Assembly (NCBI GenBank): GCA_028571685.1 | Contig: CM053162.1 | Location: 10,420,001-10,484,000, forward strand | Direction: 5' to 3' | DNA length: 64,000 nt | From: Heterohyrax brucei | Lineage: Eukaryota; Chordata; Mammalia; Hyracoidea; Procaviidae | Shown: positions 44,555-56,003 of the stretch, piece by piece | How the letters are laid out: every line of letters starts with the position of its first letter | Numbering within the stretch: position 1 is the stretch's first letter | Notes under the pieces: model-generated | Database searches by the model: none | What the model saw: the letters and a program-made list of their open reading frames with translations, nothing else | Told to the model about the DNA's origin: nothing | Program-made: the position numbers and the translations under genes

Positions 44555-45240
44555 AATGGGCTATTCTTTGGAAAAATCTGGTCACAGAGTTGCTTATTAT
44601 CTAATTTCTCCTTAGTTTTCATGGTACTTATTAGGCACACAACCACAAAGAATAAGTATCTTTTTTTCCCAGCCTCCCATTTGACTGGTAGGGGTCACAT
44701 GATTAATTTCAGGCAATGGACTGTGACTAGACGTGATACAGGCAACTTCTCGGTGGTGTCCTGAAAGGAAAATAGTGTCTCCTTCTTTTTCTTACTGCCC
44801 CTCCTGCTAGCTGGAATATGGAAGTGACAGTGAGCAATTGTGCGCCACCCAATGAATGGTGGAGAAAAGGACAAAAGAAGGCTCGAGTCTTGGATAACTG
44901 CTTGCACAATCGATGCCAGGGCTGGACTGCCCATCTCTAGGCTATTATGTGATGGAGAGACGTTTCATGTAAGTAAGCCACAGTGTTTGATGTTTTTGTG
45001 ACACACAGCCAAACTGTATGCTGACTAATGTAGAACAGTCTCTGCTTTGTACCTTAAAAAAAAATTGTAGATGAATTAACAAAAGATCTAAAAATATCAT
45101 TTGCTTTGAGCCTATAACCACATTTTGGGAACTCCATTGTAATAAATAATAAGAATCTTGAAGATCCTTCAGTAAGAATTTAAACATTCTTACTGCAGCA
45201 TTGTTTATAATGGTAAATACGGTGTACTTTTCCAATGTTG
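44555..45240. other. Unassigned, possible ancient repeat at 44665-45015
   Basis: The block 'cccagcctcccatttgactggtaggggtcacatgattaatttcaggcaatggac' resembles a widespread old mammalian interspersed repeat, but I cannot name it with confidence. No gene seen. Confidence 0.35.
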
Positions 45241-45244
45241 TATT

Positions 45245-45444
45245 GCTGTTACTGTTAGATGCCATTGAGTTGATTCCAATTCATGGTAACCCATGACTAG
45301 AGCTCCTCCTTAGGGTCTTCAAGGCTGTGACCTTTTGGAAGCAGGTCAGCAGACCTGCCTCCTGATGTTCTTCTGGTGGGTTTGAACCACTAACCTCTCA
45401 ACTAGTTGTTGAGCACTTAACAATTTGTGCCACCCAGGGGCTGT
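45245..45444 (-). mobile_element. AfroSINE (long variant)
   Basis: 'gccattgagttgattccaattcatgg', 'gtgaccttttggaagcaggtcagc', 'ggtgggtttgaaccactaacc' and 'aatttgtgccacccagggg' on the plus strand match a reversed, near-complete copy. Confidence 0.85.
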
Positions 45445-45649
45445 ATTGTATAACAATTTTAAAAAATGAATTTTTATTTATATATGATTTTATTGTTAGG
45501 TGCTGTTGATTTGGTTCTGACTCATAGCGACCCTATGCATTATAGAATGAAACATTGCCCAATCTTGTGTAGTTCCCACAATCATTTTTATACTTAAGTC
45601 CATCACCACAGCTACTGTGTCAATCCATCTCCTTGAGGGGCTTCCTCTT

Positions 45650-47240
45650 TTTCATTGACCCAACTCCACTCTACCAAATGTGATGTTCTTCTCCAGGGAA
45701 TGATCCCACCTGACAACATGTCCAAAGTATGTCAGACACAGTCTCACCATCTTTGCTTCCAAGAAGCACTCTTGTTGCACTTCTTCCAGAAGAAATCTGT
45801 TTGTTCTTTTGTCAGTCCATGGTACATTCCTTATTATTCTCCAGTACCACAATTTAGAGGTATCAGTTCTTCTGTCTTCCTTATTCATTGTCCAGCTTTT
45901 GCCTGTATATGATGCAACTGAAAAATTCCATGGCTTCGTTCAGGAGCACCTTTGTCTTCAAAGTTACATCTTTACTTTTCAATACTTTAAAGAGGTCCTT
46001 CGAAGCAGATTTTACCAATACAATCAGTCTTTTGATTTCTTGGCAGCTGCTTCCATGGGCATTGATCGTGGAACCAAATAAAATGAAATCCTTGACAATC
46101 TCAATTCTCTTTCCATTTATCATGATGTTGTTTACTGGTCCAATTGTGAGGATTTTTGTTTTCTTGATGTCAAGGTGTAATTAATATTGAAGGCTGTGGT
46201 CTTTGATCTTCATTAGTGTTTCAAATCCTCTTCACTTTCAGCAAGCAGGTTTGTGTCATCTGCATAATGCAAGTTGTTGATAAGTCTTCTTCTACTCCTG
46301 GTGTGTTGTTCTTCTTTACAGAGTCCAGCTTCTCAGATTATTTGCTGGGCATACAGATTGAAAAGGTATGGTGAAAGGATACAAACCTGATGCACCCCTT
46401 TCCTGACTTTAAACCATGTAATGTCCCCTTGTTCTATTTGCATGACTGCCTCTTGATCCATGTACAGATTCCTCATGAACACGATTAAGTGTTCTGGAAT
46501 TCCCATTTTCTGCAGTGTTAGTCATAATGTGTTATGATCCACATAGCTGAATGAACACACAGGTCAATGTCTTTCTGGTATTCCCTGCTTTCAGCCAAGA
46601 TCCATTTAACATCAGCAATGATACTCCTGTTGCCTGTGCTCTTCTGAATCCAGCTTTGATTTCTGGCAGTTCCTTTTCAATACACGGTTGCAGTCACTTT
46701 TGAATGATCTTGAGCAAAATTGTACTTGCATGTGGTATTAATGATACTGTTTTGTAATTTCTGCATTTTGTTAGGTCAGTGTTCTTGGGAATAGCATAAA
46801 TGCGGATCTTTTCCAGTAACTTGGTAAGGGAGCTGTCCTCTGGATTTCTTAGCATAGATGAGTAAGCACTTCTAGTGCTGCATCCATTTGTTGAAACATC
46901 TCAATTGACATTTCATCAGTTCCTGGAGCCTTTTTTTTTTTTTTTGCCAATGCCTTCAGTGCAGCTTTGACTTCTTCCTTCAGTATCAGTGGTTCCCGAT
47001 CCTTTGCTACCTCTTCAGTGGTTGAACATTCATCAGTTCTTCCTGGTATAATGACTGTGTATTTGTTCCATTTTCCTTTGATGCTTCCTGAATCATTTAA
47101 TATTTTCCCTATAGAATTCTTTTCTGTTGCAGCTGAAGACTTGAATTTTTTCTTCAGTTCTTTTAGCTTGGGAAATGCAGAACATACTCTTCCTTTTTGG
47201 TTTCTATTTCCTACTCTTTGCACACATCATTATAATATTT
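45650..47240 (-). pseudogene. RTE reverse transcriptase (copy C), YADD kept
   Basis: Minus-strand pieces read LKELKKKFKS... near 47150, a PGTDEMSIEMFQQMDAA block near 46900, the catalytic HYADD near 46270, MINGKRIEIVKDF at the thumb start (46123) and the C-terminal 'LTYFGHVV' block near 45730. The catalytic box is intact here, unlike copies A, D and E. The poly-T run at 46929-46945 (poly-A in the gene's direction, KKKKK) is expanded compared with copy D. Stops and indels still prevent function. Confidence 0.8.
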
Positions 47241-47299
47241 TGTCTTCTCGAGCTGCCCTTTGAAATCTTCTGTTCAGTTTTTTTACTTCATTGTTTCCT

Positions 47300-48180
47300 C
47301 CTTTTGTTCTAGTTGCTGAACATTCAAGAGTTAGTTTCAGAGTCTCTTCTGACATCCAACTTGGTATTTTCTTTCTTTCCTGTCTTTTTGATGATCTCTT
47401 GCTTTCTACATGGATGTTTTCGATGCCATTACAATTTGTCTGGTCTTTGGTCGTTAGTGTTCAATGTATCTTATCTGTTCTTGAGGTGGTCTCTAAACTT
47501 AGGTGGGGTATACTCAAGGTCCCACTTTGGTTCTCATGGACTTGTTCTAATTTTCTTCAGTTTCCATTTGAGCTTTTATATAAGCAATTGATGATGTGTC
47601 TTAGTCACTATCTGGTCTTGTTCTGACTGCTGATATGGAGCTTTTCTGTCATCCTTTTCTACAGATATAGTCAGTTTGATTCCTGTGTATTCCATCTGGT
47701 GAGGTCCATGTGTATAGTCACCATTGTGTTGGCGAAGAAAGGCCTTTGCAATGAAGAAGTCATTGGCCTCACAAAATTCTAACATGTGATCTCTGGCATC
47801 ATTTCTGTCACAAAGTCTGTATTTTCCAAGTACCGATCTTCTTCATTTCCAACTTTTGCATTCAAGTCACCGATACGTATCAATTCATCCTGTTTGCATG
47901 TTCCATCAATTTTGGACTGCAGAAGCTGTTAAAAATCATTAATTTATTCATCTTTGGCCTTAGTGGTTGGTGCGTAAATTTGAACAATAGTCACATTAAC
48001 TGGCCTTTTTATAGGTGGGTGGCTATTATCCTATCACTGACAACACTGTATTTCAGGACGGATCTTGAAATGTTCGTTTTGATGATGAACGTGACACCAT
48101 TCCTCTTCAAGTTGTCATTCCCAGCATAATAGATGATATGACTGTCCAATTCAAAATGGCCATTATCAGTCCATTTCAGC
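47300..48180 (-). pseudogene. RTE endonuclease remnant (copy C)
   Basis: The minus strand carries the endonuclease region: 'MLEFCEANDFFIAKAFL' (47576-47785) and, on the plus strand, 'caccgatacgtatcaattcatcctg' where the GDWNA block should be. A 'taaatttgaacaatagtcacattaactgg' stretch reverses to the IVQIYAPT-like block. Decayed. Confidence 0.7.
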
Positions 48181-48599
48181 TCACTAATGGCTTATATCAG
48201 TGTTTATATGTTCCATTTCATTTTTGACGATTTCCAGTTTTCCTGGATTTATGCTTTGTACATTTCATGTTCCAGTAGTTAATGGATGTTTGCAGCTGTT
48301 ATTATTATTTTGAGGCAGCAGCTCTTCTTCACTCATCTTCTGAGTGCCTTCCAACCTGGGGGCTCATTTTCCAGCACTATATCCAACAGTGTTTCGCTGC
48401 TATTCATAAAGTTTTCACTGGTTAATTCTTTTCAGAAGTAGACTACTGGGTCCTTCTTCCTAGTCTATCTTAGTCTGGAAGCTCAGCTGAAACCTGTCCA
48501 CCACAGTGTCTGAATACTGGTGGCATAGCTTCCAGGATGACAGCAACACTCAAGCCCCTACAGTACAACAAACTGACAGACAAGTGGGGGGGATTTATA

Positions 48600-49640
48600 C
48601 ACAGGGACCTGCAAAATAATTGTGATATGTTATTAAAGTAAAAAAGTTACAGAGTGGTAAGGGATTTTAGTTTTATACTCTATGCACACACATATGTGTT
48701 GTATATGTCTGTTTGTGACACATATATATGAGTATAAAGAAATACATGAAAAACTACCTTGGTTCTCTCATGGCAATAACACTACAGAAGAGTGATGCAG
48801 GGAGAGATTGTTAACTTTACTAAAGACAGTTCCAGCCTAAAGTGCAGCTGAGGGTAAAAGTGGCTGGTGGAAGAGGGTGATGATGACCCCTCAGTTACAG
48901 CCTCAGGATCAGCTCAGCAGCAGTCCTGTGGTTGGTTGGACACTAATGCTCTTGTACTGAGTCATTGCAGATATTGCACCTAGCCTTTGCTTTGAGGATT
49001 CTCTAATGGTACACTTAAATGAAGTCTGAGTGATTGAAAGGGTGAACAGTACTGGAGTCCTCTTGTGCAACACTTCAAAGTCCTGTTAGTTCCAGCTATC
49101 AGTCACAGCTGTGGTGAATAGCTCTATTCAAGCTTGTTTGAACTTTGTACAGGTGCAACCAGAGAGGACTTCCTTTTCTGCTGTGCTGTAGATCCCTTTC
49201 TTTCTGCCCTGGTGCTTCCCTGGGCCTTATCGTGGTATAGACCTTGGAAGGAAGACCTCCTATGCTTGTGCATGTGCAACCAGGAATGTGGGGGCAGAAT
49301 AAATGCCCATGAGGTCACTCTTGATCAACGAGGAGTAGTAGCCAATGGGTAAATGCTTCCTCCTTTTGTTCCCATGGATGAATATTTCTGAGACATATTT
49401 CAAAAGGCTCCTCAGGAAGTCCCAATGGGAAGAAAATGAAAAATACAGTAGACAACTTGTTCCTCCTTCCTGGTCATACTCCCCATGTGGTTCACTCCTG
49501 CTTCCTGGAAGCTCCTCCTGAAATACACTACCTGTACATAAGCCTTTGTCTCAAGCTCTGATTTGGGTAAACTTAGGTACAGAGAGGACTATGTCAAAAG
49601 GACTTAGTAGTTAGCTTTCAGGTACATTGTCTAAAACAGG
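48600..49640. other. Unassigned sequence
   Basis: An AT/CA-rich simple stretch lies at about 48670-48740. The section 49030-49400 may be an old repeat ('aatgtgggggcagaataaatgcccatgaggtcac'), but I recognise no family. Opposing short frames at 49124-49352 look like chance. Confidence 0.3.
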
Positions 49641-50115
49641 ATAATTTGAAAAATCAAATAGAGTGACACCAAATTATAAAAAATATTGAATACATAAAAT
49701 CCATTGATTCATAGTGATAGTGAAAAGAGAAAGATAAATGAATCAAAACTAATTAGATACTTTTGGAGATTCCTAGGTCACCAACTCATTAGTTTAATAA
49801 TTAGTACTTAAAGGGAAAGAATTAAGTAATTATCCTGTTTTCTGGCATGAATTGTGTATCATGGAAATTAAATAGTCTTAGACAATGAGGGAAAATGTTT
49901 ATTATAGAAGAATTCTAGCTAATAAATGCATACTGAATGATAGAGTTAGAAAATAACAGTTTGGAAATTCTTAATGAAATCTCTGATTCAGGCAATGAAA
50001 GTTAACAGAATTTGTGTCTAACAGATGTCTAAGACTGAAACCTATAAGACAATATTGAGATACATTAAGGAAGACCTAAATAAAAGAGGAATATAGTGTG
50101 TTTACTAAATTTGTA
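49641..50115 (+). mobile_element. Old L1 sequence before the LTR insertions
   Basis: The last part ('ataagacaatattgagatacattaaggaagacctaaataaaag', 50038 on) clearly matches the L1 ORF2 C-terminal region (KEDLNK). The preceding 400 bases are AT-rich and fit an old LINE but are less certain. The copy resumes after the LTR block at 50937. Confidence 0.55.
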
Positions 50116-50380
50116 TGTCTTAGGTTGGGTTTGCTAGAGAAACAAAATCAGTAAAGTGTCTATATCTGTACATATAGAGAGAGAGTAAAAGAGAGATTTA
50201 TATTAAGGAAATGATTCACATTGTTTTAGAGTCTGGAAAGTTCTAAGGTCAAGGGTCAGGCTGAAGGTTTCTCTTGACTCACATAGTTGCAAGGGCTGGT
50301 GAATCCAAGATCAGTAGGTTAGACAGCAGGCCACTGACTCTCAATCTGCAGAGGCTGACAAATTCCAAGACTGGCAGATG
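50116..50380 (-). repeat. LTR family 2, reversed copy, 3' part
   Basis: Reversed, it ends 'gtttctctagcaaacccaacctaagaca', the 3' terminus of the LTR family at 27493. It is one half of a minus-strand LTR; the matching 5' end is at 50865-50936. Confidence 0.7.
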
Positions 50381-50864
50381 TGATCATTAAAGTTCTATGT
50401 TAACTTGGTTGGGGTGTGATTCTCAGTGGTTTGGCAGTTATAACTAGTCTGGCAATTGTGTAATGACATGATCATTCCATGATGGAATTGCTGTGAGTAG
50501 CCAATCAGTTGAGGAGGAGTTTTCTTGGGTGTGTTGCTTGTATCCAATATAAGTGGACTTTCTGGCAAGAGTTGTGGGCTTTGACTTACGCTGCATCCTG
50601 CAGCTTGCTTCTGTTCATCTGACCTCAATTTCTTGGAACTGGAACTAGTAGCTTCCCTGCCATTTTGCCTGCCTATCGTGGCATTTGTTGGTCTTTGCAG
50701 CCCATGAGCCAGAGACCTGGTATTTGACTTGTTGATCTGGGGTTCATCAGCCCCTGAAACTATGTGAATCAGGAGAAGCCTCCAGCTTGACCCACATTCC
50801 AGCCTGTACAACTGCATGGGCCATTTCCTTAATGTAACTCTCTCTCTATGTATATTTGTTTTAC
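50381..50864 (+). repeat. LTR family 2, forward copy
   Basis: Blocks match the LTR at 27493 in order: 'gtgtgattctcagtggtttggcagtta', 'gagtagccaatcagttgagg', 'tgcatcctgcagcttgcttctgttcatctgacc', 'aactatgtgaatcaggagaagcctcc'. It lies inside the reversed copy. Its last 25 or so bases are missing. Confidence 0.75.
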
Positions 50865-50936
50865 TTCCAAATTACATCATAACCTCCAAATCACTGAATA
50901 TCGTGGCTCAGCCAAGTTGACATACAACTTTAACCA
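50865..50936 (-). repeat. LTR family 2, reversed copy, 5' end
   Basis: 'tggctcagccaagttgacatacaactttaacca' is the reverse of the family's 5' end ('gttaaagttgtatgtcaacttggctgagcc'). With 50116-50380 it makes one minus-strand LTR. Flanking 5-mers TTGTA (50111-50115) and TTTTA (50937-50941) match at 4 of 5 positions. Confidence 0.7.
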
Positions 50937-51371
50937 TTTTATTACTCAATATTGTAATGATTTTAGTCCTTCAATGAAACTTTAGTCTCTATAAGATGTT
51001 GATGTATGTGGAAAGCAAAAAGCTGATTTTAAAGCTAATGTGAAATGCTAAAGAATAAGTGACAAATTTGAAGAAAAAGAACAAGGCTAGAGGACGTACA
51101 TTATCAGATATCAAGGCACACTTTGAAGTTATAGAATCTAAGATACTATGGAATTGACACAAGAATAGACCAGTAAACCAAAAGAACAAGAAAAGGAGTC
51201 CAGAAACTGACCCATAGGTACTCTATGACTAAGTCTGCAGTGCAGTATAGTGGGGAAAGGATAGTCTTTTCAGCACCTGGAGCTGGGTGAATTGTAAATC
51301 CATATAGACTCCTCCCTCACACTGATACACAAAATTAGTTACAGAAGATTGTAGATCTAGTTGTAAAAAAA

Positions 51372-51541
51372 AAAACCCAAATAACCAAACCCATTGCCAT
51401 CTAATTGATTCAGACTCATAGCAACCCTATACGACAGAGTAGAACTGCCCATAGAGTTTCCAAGGAGGTCTGGTGGATTTGAACTGCTGACCTTTTGGTT
51501 AGCACACATAGCACTTAACCACTACACCATGAGTGTTTCCA
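51372..51541 (-). mobile_element. AfroSINE
   Basis: A well-preserved reversed copy: 'aaacccattgccatctaattgattcagactcatagc', 'tacgacagagtagaactgccc', 'ggtggatttgaactgctgaccttttggttagc' and 'actacaccatgag'. The T/A-rich tail is the A-run at 51366-51377. Confidence 0.9.
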
Positions 51542-52524
51542 GTTGTAAGTGGTATTACAATAAAGTTTTCATAAGACAAAATAAAATAATGTATTTATGA
51601 TCTGAGGATAAGAAAATATTTCCTGCAAAGGGCACAAAATCACTAATCATTATAGAAACTGTTGATAATTGATACTTCACTATAATTTAGAACCCTATTA
51701 ATCAAAGGACAATATTAAGAAAGTGAAAATGCAAGTCACAGACTGAGAGAAAATATTTGCAATACATATCTGGTAAAGGACTCTTGTCCAGAATTTATAA
51801 GTAACTCCTAAAAGCTAGTAAGAAATAGGCAGACAACCATTTAGAAAATGGGCCAAGGAACTGAACAACTACTTAACAAAAGAGTGTATGTAAATAATAG
51901 CCAGGAAACATGTGTAAATATGCATATCATCAGTAATCAGAAAAGTTTAAAACAGTGAGACATGACTGTACATATACCAAATGACAAAAATGTAGATAAT
52001 TGACAATATCAAATGTTGTCAAGGTTGTGGAAGTGGAACTCTCATAAGCTACTAATGAGAATTTAATTTGGTGAAAATCACTTTGGAAAATTATTTGGAA
52101 GTATATATTAAGCTTGAACACATGCATACTCTATGACCCAGAAATTCCAAATTCTAAATATAGACTCAACTGAAATGAATTTAGTTGATTCCTAAAAGAC
52201 AGTACAAAAATATAGAAAGCAACTGTTCATCATAACCCAAAGTGGAAACAATCCAAATGTAATCAACAACAGAATGAATAAATAAATTGTATACATTCAT
52301 AGAACTGGACATTATTTAGAAATGAGAATGAATGAAGTATTGCTATCTGCAATGGCAGGTATGAATTTCACAAAAATAGTGGTAAGTGAAAGGAATTAAA
52401 GTGTGCATACAAAAGGAGTATTTTCAGTATGGTTCCATTTATATAAAGGTCAAAAATAGGCCAAACTAAAACATGTTGTTAAAAATTAGAAGAGTGGTTA
52501 TCTTGGGAGGTAGGGACTCGGGCG

Positions 52525-52735
52525 GAGGTCCCTGGGTGACACAGACAGTTTGTGCTTGATTACTAATCTGAAGGTTTGTGGTTCAGTTCTACCGAGCAGT
52601 GTCTCAGAAGAAAGTGCTGGCAAAATACTTTTGTAAGATTATAGCTGTTGAAAACCTTATGAAGGACAGTTCTACCCTGAAATACAGGCTTATCATGAAT
52701 TGGAATCAACTTGATGGCAAAGGTTACTTTGGTTT
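52525..52735 (+). mobile_element. AfroSINE (long variant)
   Basis: 'ggtccctgggtgacacagacagtttgtgc' head, 'aaggtttgtggttcagttct' B-box region, 'agaaagtgctggcaaaatac' middle block and 'tcatgaattggaatcaacttgatggc' tail. Confidence 0.8.
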
Positions 52736-52904
52736 AATGTCTGGAAAAGGATAGAAGAAAGGCTTTGGGGTGCTAGTGACGTAGTGGTTGTATGGGTAGT
52801 CCATGTTGTAAAAGTTCATTGATCCATTCAATTTTGATTTATACAGTATACTATGTGTGTGTTATACTTCAGTAGAAATGTGTAATTAGAATACATATTA
52901 ATGG

Positions 52905-53058
52905 GGAAAAAAATGCCACAGCTAAAAGACAAAGATTGTGAGGCTAGATAGGAAAAAGGAACCTCAACTAAATTCTGCTTAAGGAAACATATTTAAAATA
53001 TAAGTAGACACTAAGATTGAAAGTAAAAGTATGAAACAGATACAATAACTAAAAGAAA
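52905..53058 (+). mobile_element. L1 ORF2 fragment, left side of RTE D
   Basis: 'aaagacaaagattgtgaggctagatagg' and 'aacatatttaaaatataagtag' match the L1 endonuclease region ahead of 'aaccaaaag'. The same region continues at 63894 beyond RTE D. Thus this L1 was the target. Confidence 0.65.
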
Positions 53059-54657
53059 GTTCTTGTTAGGTGCCATCAAGTCTGTTCCAACTCACAGCAG
53101 CCCTACCTAAAACAGAATGAAATATTGCTGGGTCCTGTGCCATGCCCACAGTTGTTCATATGCTTAAGCTCATTGTTGCAGCCACTGTGTCAGTCCAATG
53201 TTGAGGGTCTCCCTCTTTCTCACTGACCCTCTACTTTACCAAGCACAATGTCCTTTTCCAGGGATCGATCCCTCCTGACAGCATGTCCAAAGTATGTAAG
53301 ATGTAGTCTGTCATCTTTTCTTCTAAGGACCACTCTGGTCTGTACTTCTTCCAGGGCAGATCTATGTATTCTTTTGGCAGCCTGTAGTACGTTCAATATT
53401 CTCTGCCAACACCACAATTCAAAAGTGTTAATTTTCTTCTGTCTTCTTTATTCATTGTCCAGCTGCCACATGTATATGATGTGACTGAAAATGCCATGGC
53501 TTGACTCAGCCACATCTTAGTCTTCAAGGTGACATCTTTACTTTCAAACACTTTAAAGAGATCTTTTGTAGCAGATTTGCCCAATGCAGTGCATCTTTTG
53601 ATTTCTTGACTGCTCCTTCCATGGGCATTAATTGTGGAGTCCAGTGAAATGAAAGCCTTGACAACCTCAAACTTTTCTCCATTCATCATGATGTTACTTT
53701 ACTGTCCAGTTGAGGACTTTTGTTCTCTTCATGTTGAGGTGCAACCCATACTGAAGGCAGTGGTCTTTGATCTTATCAGTATTTCAAGTCCTCTTCATTT
53801 TCAGCATGCAAGGTTGTCTCATTTGCATAACCCAGGTTGTTAATAGGTCTTCTGAAACTGATTCCCTATTCTTCTTCCTAGGCCAGCTTTTTGGATTATT
53901 TACTTGGCGTACGAGTTATACAGATATGGCAAAAAGATGCAACCTTGACACACATTTCCTAACTGAACCATCTAGTGTCCCTTTGTTCTGTTCACACAAC
54001 TGTTTCTTGATCCATGTACCAATTGCTTATGGGCACACTTAGGTGTTCTGGAATATCCATTCTCCATAATGTTATTCATAATTTGTTATGACTCACACAA
54101 TTGAATTCCTTTGTGTAGTCAATAAGACATAGGTACACATCTTTCTGGTATTGTTTGCTTTCACCCAGGGTCCATCTGACATCAGCAATAATATCCCTGT
54201 TTCCACATTATTTTCTGAATCCTGCCTGAATTTCTGGCAGTTCCCTGTTAATGTACTACTGCAGCCAGTTTGAATGATCCTTAGGAAAATTTCCCTTGTG
54301 TGTGCTATTAATTATATTGTTTAATAATTTTCACATTCAGTTGGGTCACTTTCATTGGGAATAGGCGTAAATAAGTATGTCTTCCGGTTGGCTGGCCAGG
54401 TAGCTGTCTTCCCAATTTCTTGGCATACATGAGTGAGCACCTCCAGTGAAGCACCCTTTTGTTGAAACATCTCAATCGATATTCCTTTAATTCCTGGAGC
54501 CTTTTTTTTTTTTTGTTAGTGCCTTCAATGTAGCCTTGACTTCCTCCTTTGGTACTTTCTTTTGAAATGGTTGAATGTCAACGAGTTCTTTTTGGTATAA
54601 TGACTTTGTATAGTCCTGCCATTTTCTTTAGATGGAAGATGCTTCCTGAGTCATTTA

Positions 54658-54811
54658 GGAAGCCCTGGTACACAATCCTGGTTATGTGCTACGTCTGCTA
54701 ACCAAAAGGTAGGCAGTTCGAATCTGCCAGGCACTCTATGGAGCAGTTCTACTCTGTCATGTGGTATCTCTATGAGATGGAATTGCCTCAGCAGCAGTGG
54801 GTTGTTGGTTT
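54658..54811 (+). mobile_element. AfroSINE in RTE D
   Basis: 'ggttatgtgctacgtctgctaacc' head, 'aggtaggcagttcgaatctgcc' with an intact B box (GTTCGAATC), 'ctatgagatggaattgcctc' tail. Flanked by TGAGTCATTTA (54647-54657) and TGAGTTATTTA (54812-54822), matching at 10 of 11 positions. Confidence 0.9.
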
Positions 54812-55439
54812 TGAGTTATTTAATATTTTCCGTGTTGAATCACTCACTATTTCAACTCGAGGTTTGAATTTTTTCTTCAGTTCTTTCAGCTTGAGAAATG
54901 CAGAGCATGTTCTTGCATTTTGATTTTCTACCTCCAGCTTTTTGTACATCTCATTATAATACTTTGTCTTCTTGAGAAGCACTTTGAAATATTACATTTA
55001 GTTCTTTTACTTTGTCATTTCTTCCTTTTGCTTTATCTGCTTGACATTCAAGAGCAAATTTCAGAGTTTCTTCTGACATCCAATTTGATCTTTTCTTTCT
55101 TGTCTTTTTAATGACCTCTTGCTTTCTTCACGAGGATGGTATCTTTGATGTCATTCCACAACTCATCTGGTCTTCAGCCATTAGTGTTCAAATCATCAAA
55201 TCTATCTTGAGATGTCTCTAAACTAAGGTGGAATACACTCAAGGTCATATATTGGCTCTCCTCCCCTTATTCTGATTTTCTTCAGTTTCAGTTTGAACTT
55301 GCATATGAGCAGTTGATGGTCTGTTCCACAGTTGGTTGCTGTCTTCATTCTGATGATACTGAGCTTTTTCATTGCCTCTTTGCATAAATGTAATTGATTT
55401 GGTTCCTGTGTATTCCATCTGGCAAGGTCTTTGTTTATA

Positions 55440-56003
55440 CGAGGGCTGCCAATTAAGTTCACAAAATCATCCTAGAAAAAGTGCTACACACCTCATTGCT
55501 GAATATCACTGTGTCGCCTTTGAAGTACTCCTCTTGGGATGGAAGCTATGCGCTGATGCCAGTGCCTAGTCTATCGTTGAAAGCAATTTGGGAATTCTTT
55601 TTCTGGAATGGCCATCAGAGCTGTTGTCATATTACCCTTGGTGTCCTGAGTGTCGTCAAGATGTCTTCCTTTCAATGTTTCTTTTATCTCTGGGTAAAGA
55701 AAAAAGTCATTGGGGGCCAGGTCAGGTGACTAGGGACGGTGTTCCAATCCAGTTATTTATTTGCTGGCTAAAAACTCTCTCAGAGACAATTATACAATTA
55801 AATTCATGAACTTGCCATCATGCCATTGTGTGCAATGGCCATTTCAGAAAGAGTTTCAAAATTGCTTTGAAGGGTGGACTAGGTACTGGTGTCGATGCAT
55901 AGCTTCTCAAGAGGAGTACATTGAAGGAGACTGTAGCGATATTCAGCAATGAAGTATGTAGCACTTAGAACAAGTAAGTTCACAGACTTAATTGTCAGAC
56001 CTC
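55440..56003. mobile_element. Mariner foldback derivative
   Basis: Bounded by TA dinucleotides at 55438-55439 and 56004-56005, the mariner target duplication. Its ends are long inverted repeats of about 175 bp (55440-55615 and 55830-56003). Both halves encode the transposase C-terminus but on opposite strands: minus-strand SPDLAPNDFF at 55700-55729, plus-strand FQNCFEGWTR and CIASQEEY near 55845-55950. The missing N-terminal transposase leaves it non-autonomous. A short hairpin (GCCATTG-TGTG-CAATGGC, 55822-55839) sits near the middle. Confidence 0.85.

Larger units (their letters stand above)
45483..48592 (-). mobile_element. RTE copy C, complete and uninterrupted
   Basis: A full-length (about 3.1 kb) minus-strand RTE from the 3' end ('tattgttaggtgctgttgatttggttctgactcatagcg') to the 5' end ('cagtacaacaaactgacagacaagtgg'). 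It is the best reference copy in the window. A possible 7-bp duplication ATTTATA lies at 45476-45482 and 48593-48599. Frames remain broken, though pieces up to 124 codons persist. Confidence 0.9.
50937..52900 (+). mobile_element. Old L1, ORF2 C-terminus and 3' UTR
   Basis: Resumes the L1 with 'attactcaatattgtaatgattttag', then 'gacccataggtactctatgac' and 'gtggggaaaggatagtcttttcagc' of the ORF2 C-terminal part, continuing after the SINE at 51541 with 'gggccaaggaactgaacaactacttaac' and 'tgttgtcaaggttgtggaagtggaactctc'. The 3' UTR ends near 52900. All frames are broken; two AfroSINEs interrupt it. Confidence 0.8.

Noticed and set aside
50395..50817. 140-codon minus-strand frame
   Set aside because: Antisense to a family-2 LTR; the composition (S, Q, T, P) is not that of a known protein.
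55481..55809. Plus-strand frames over the left half of the mariner element
   Set aside because: They are antisense to the transposase end that reads on the minus strand in this half.
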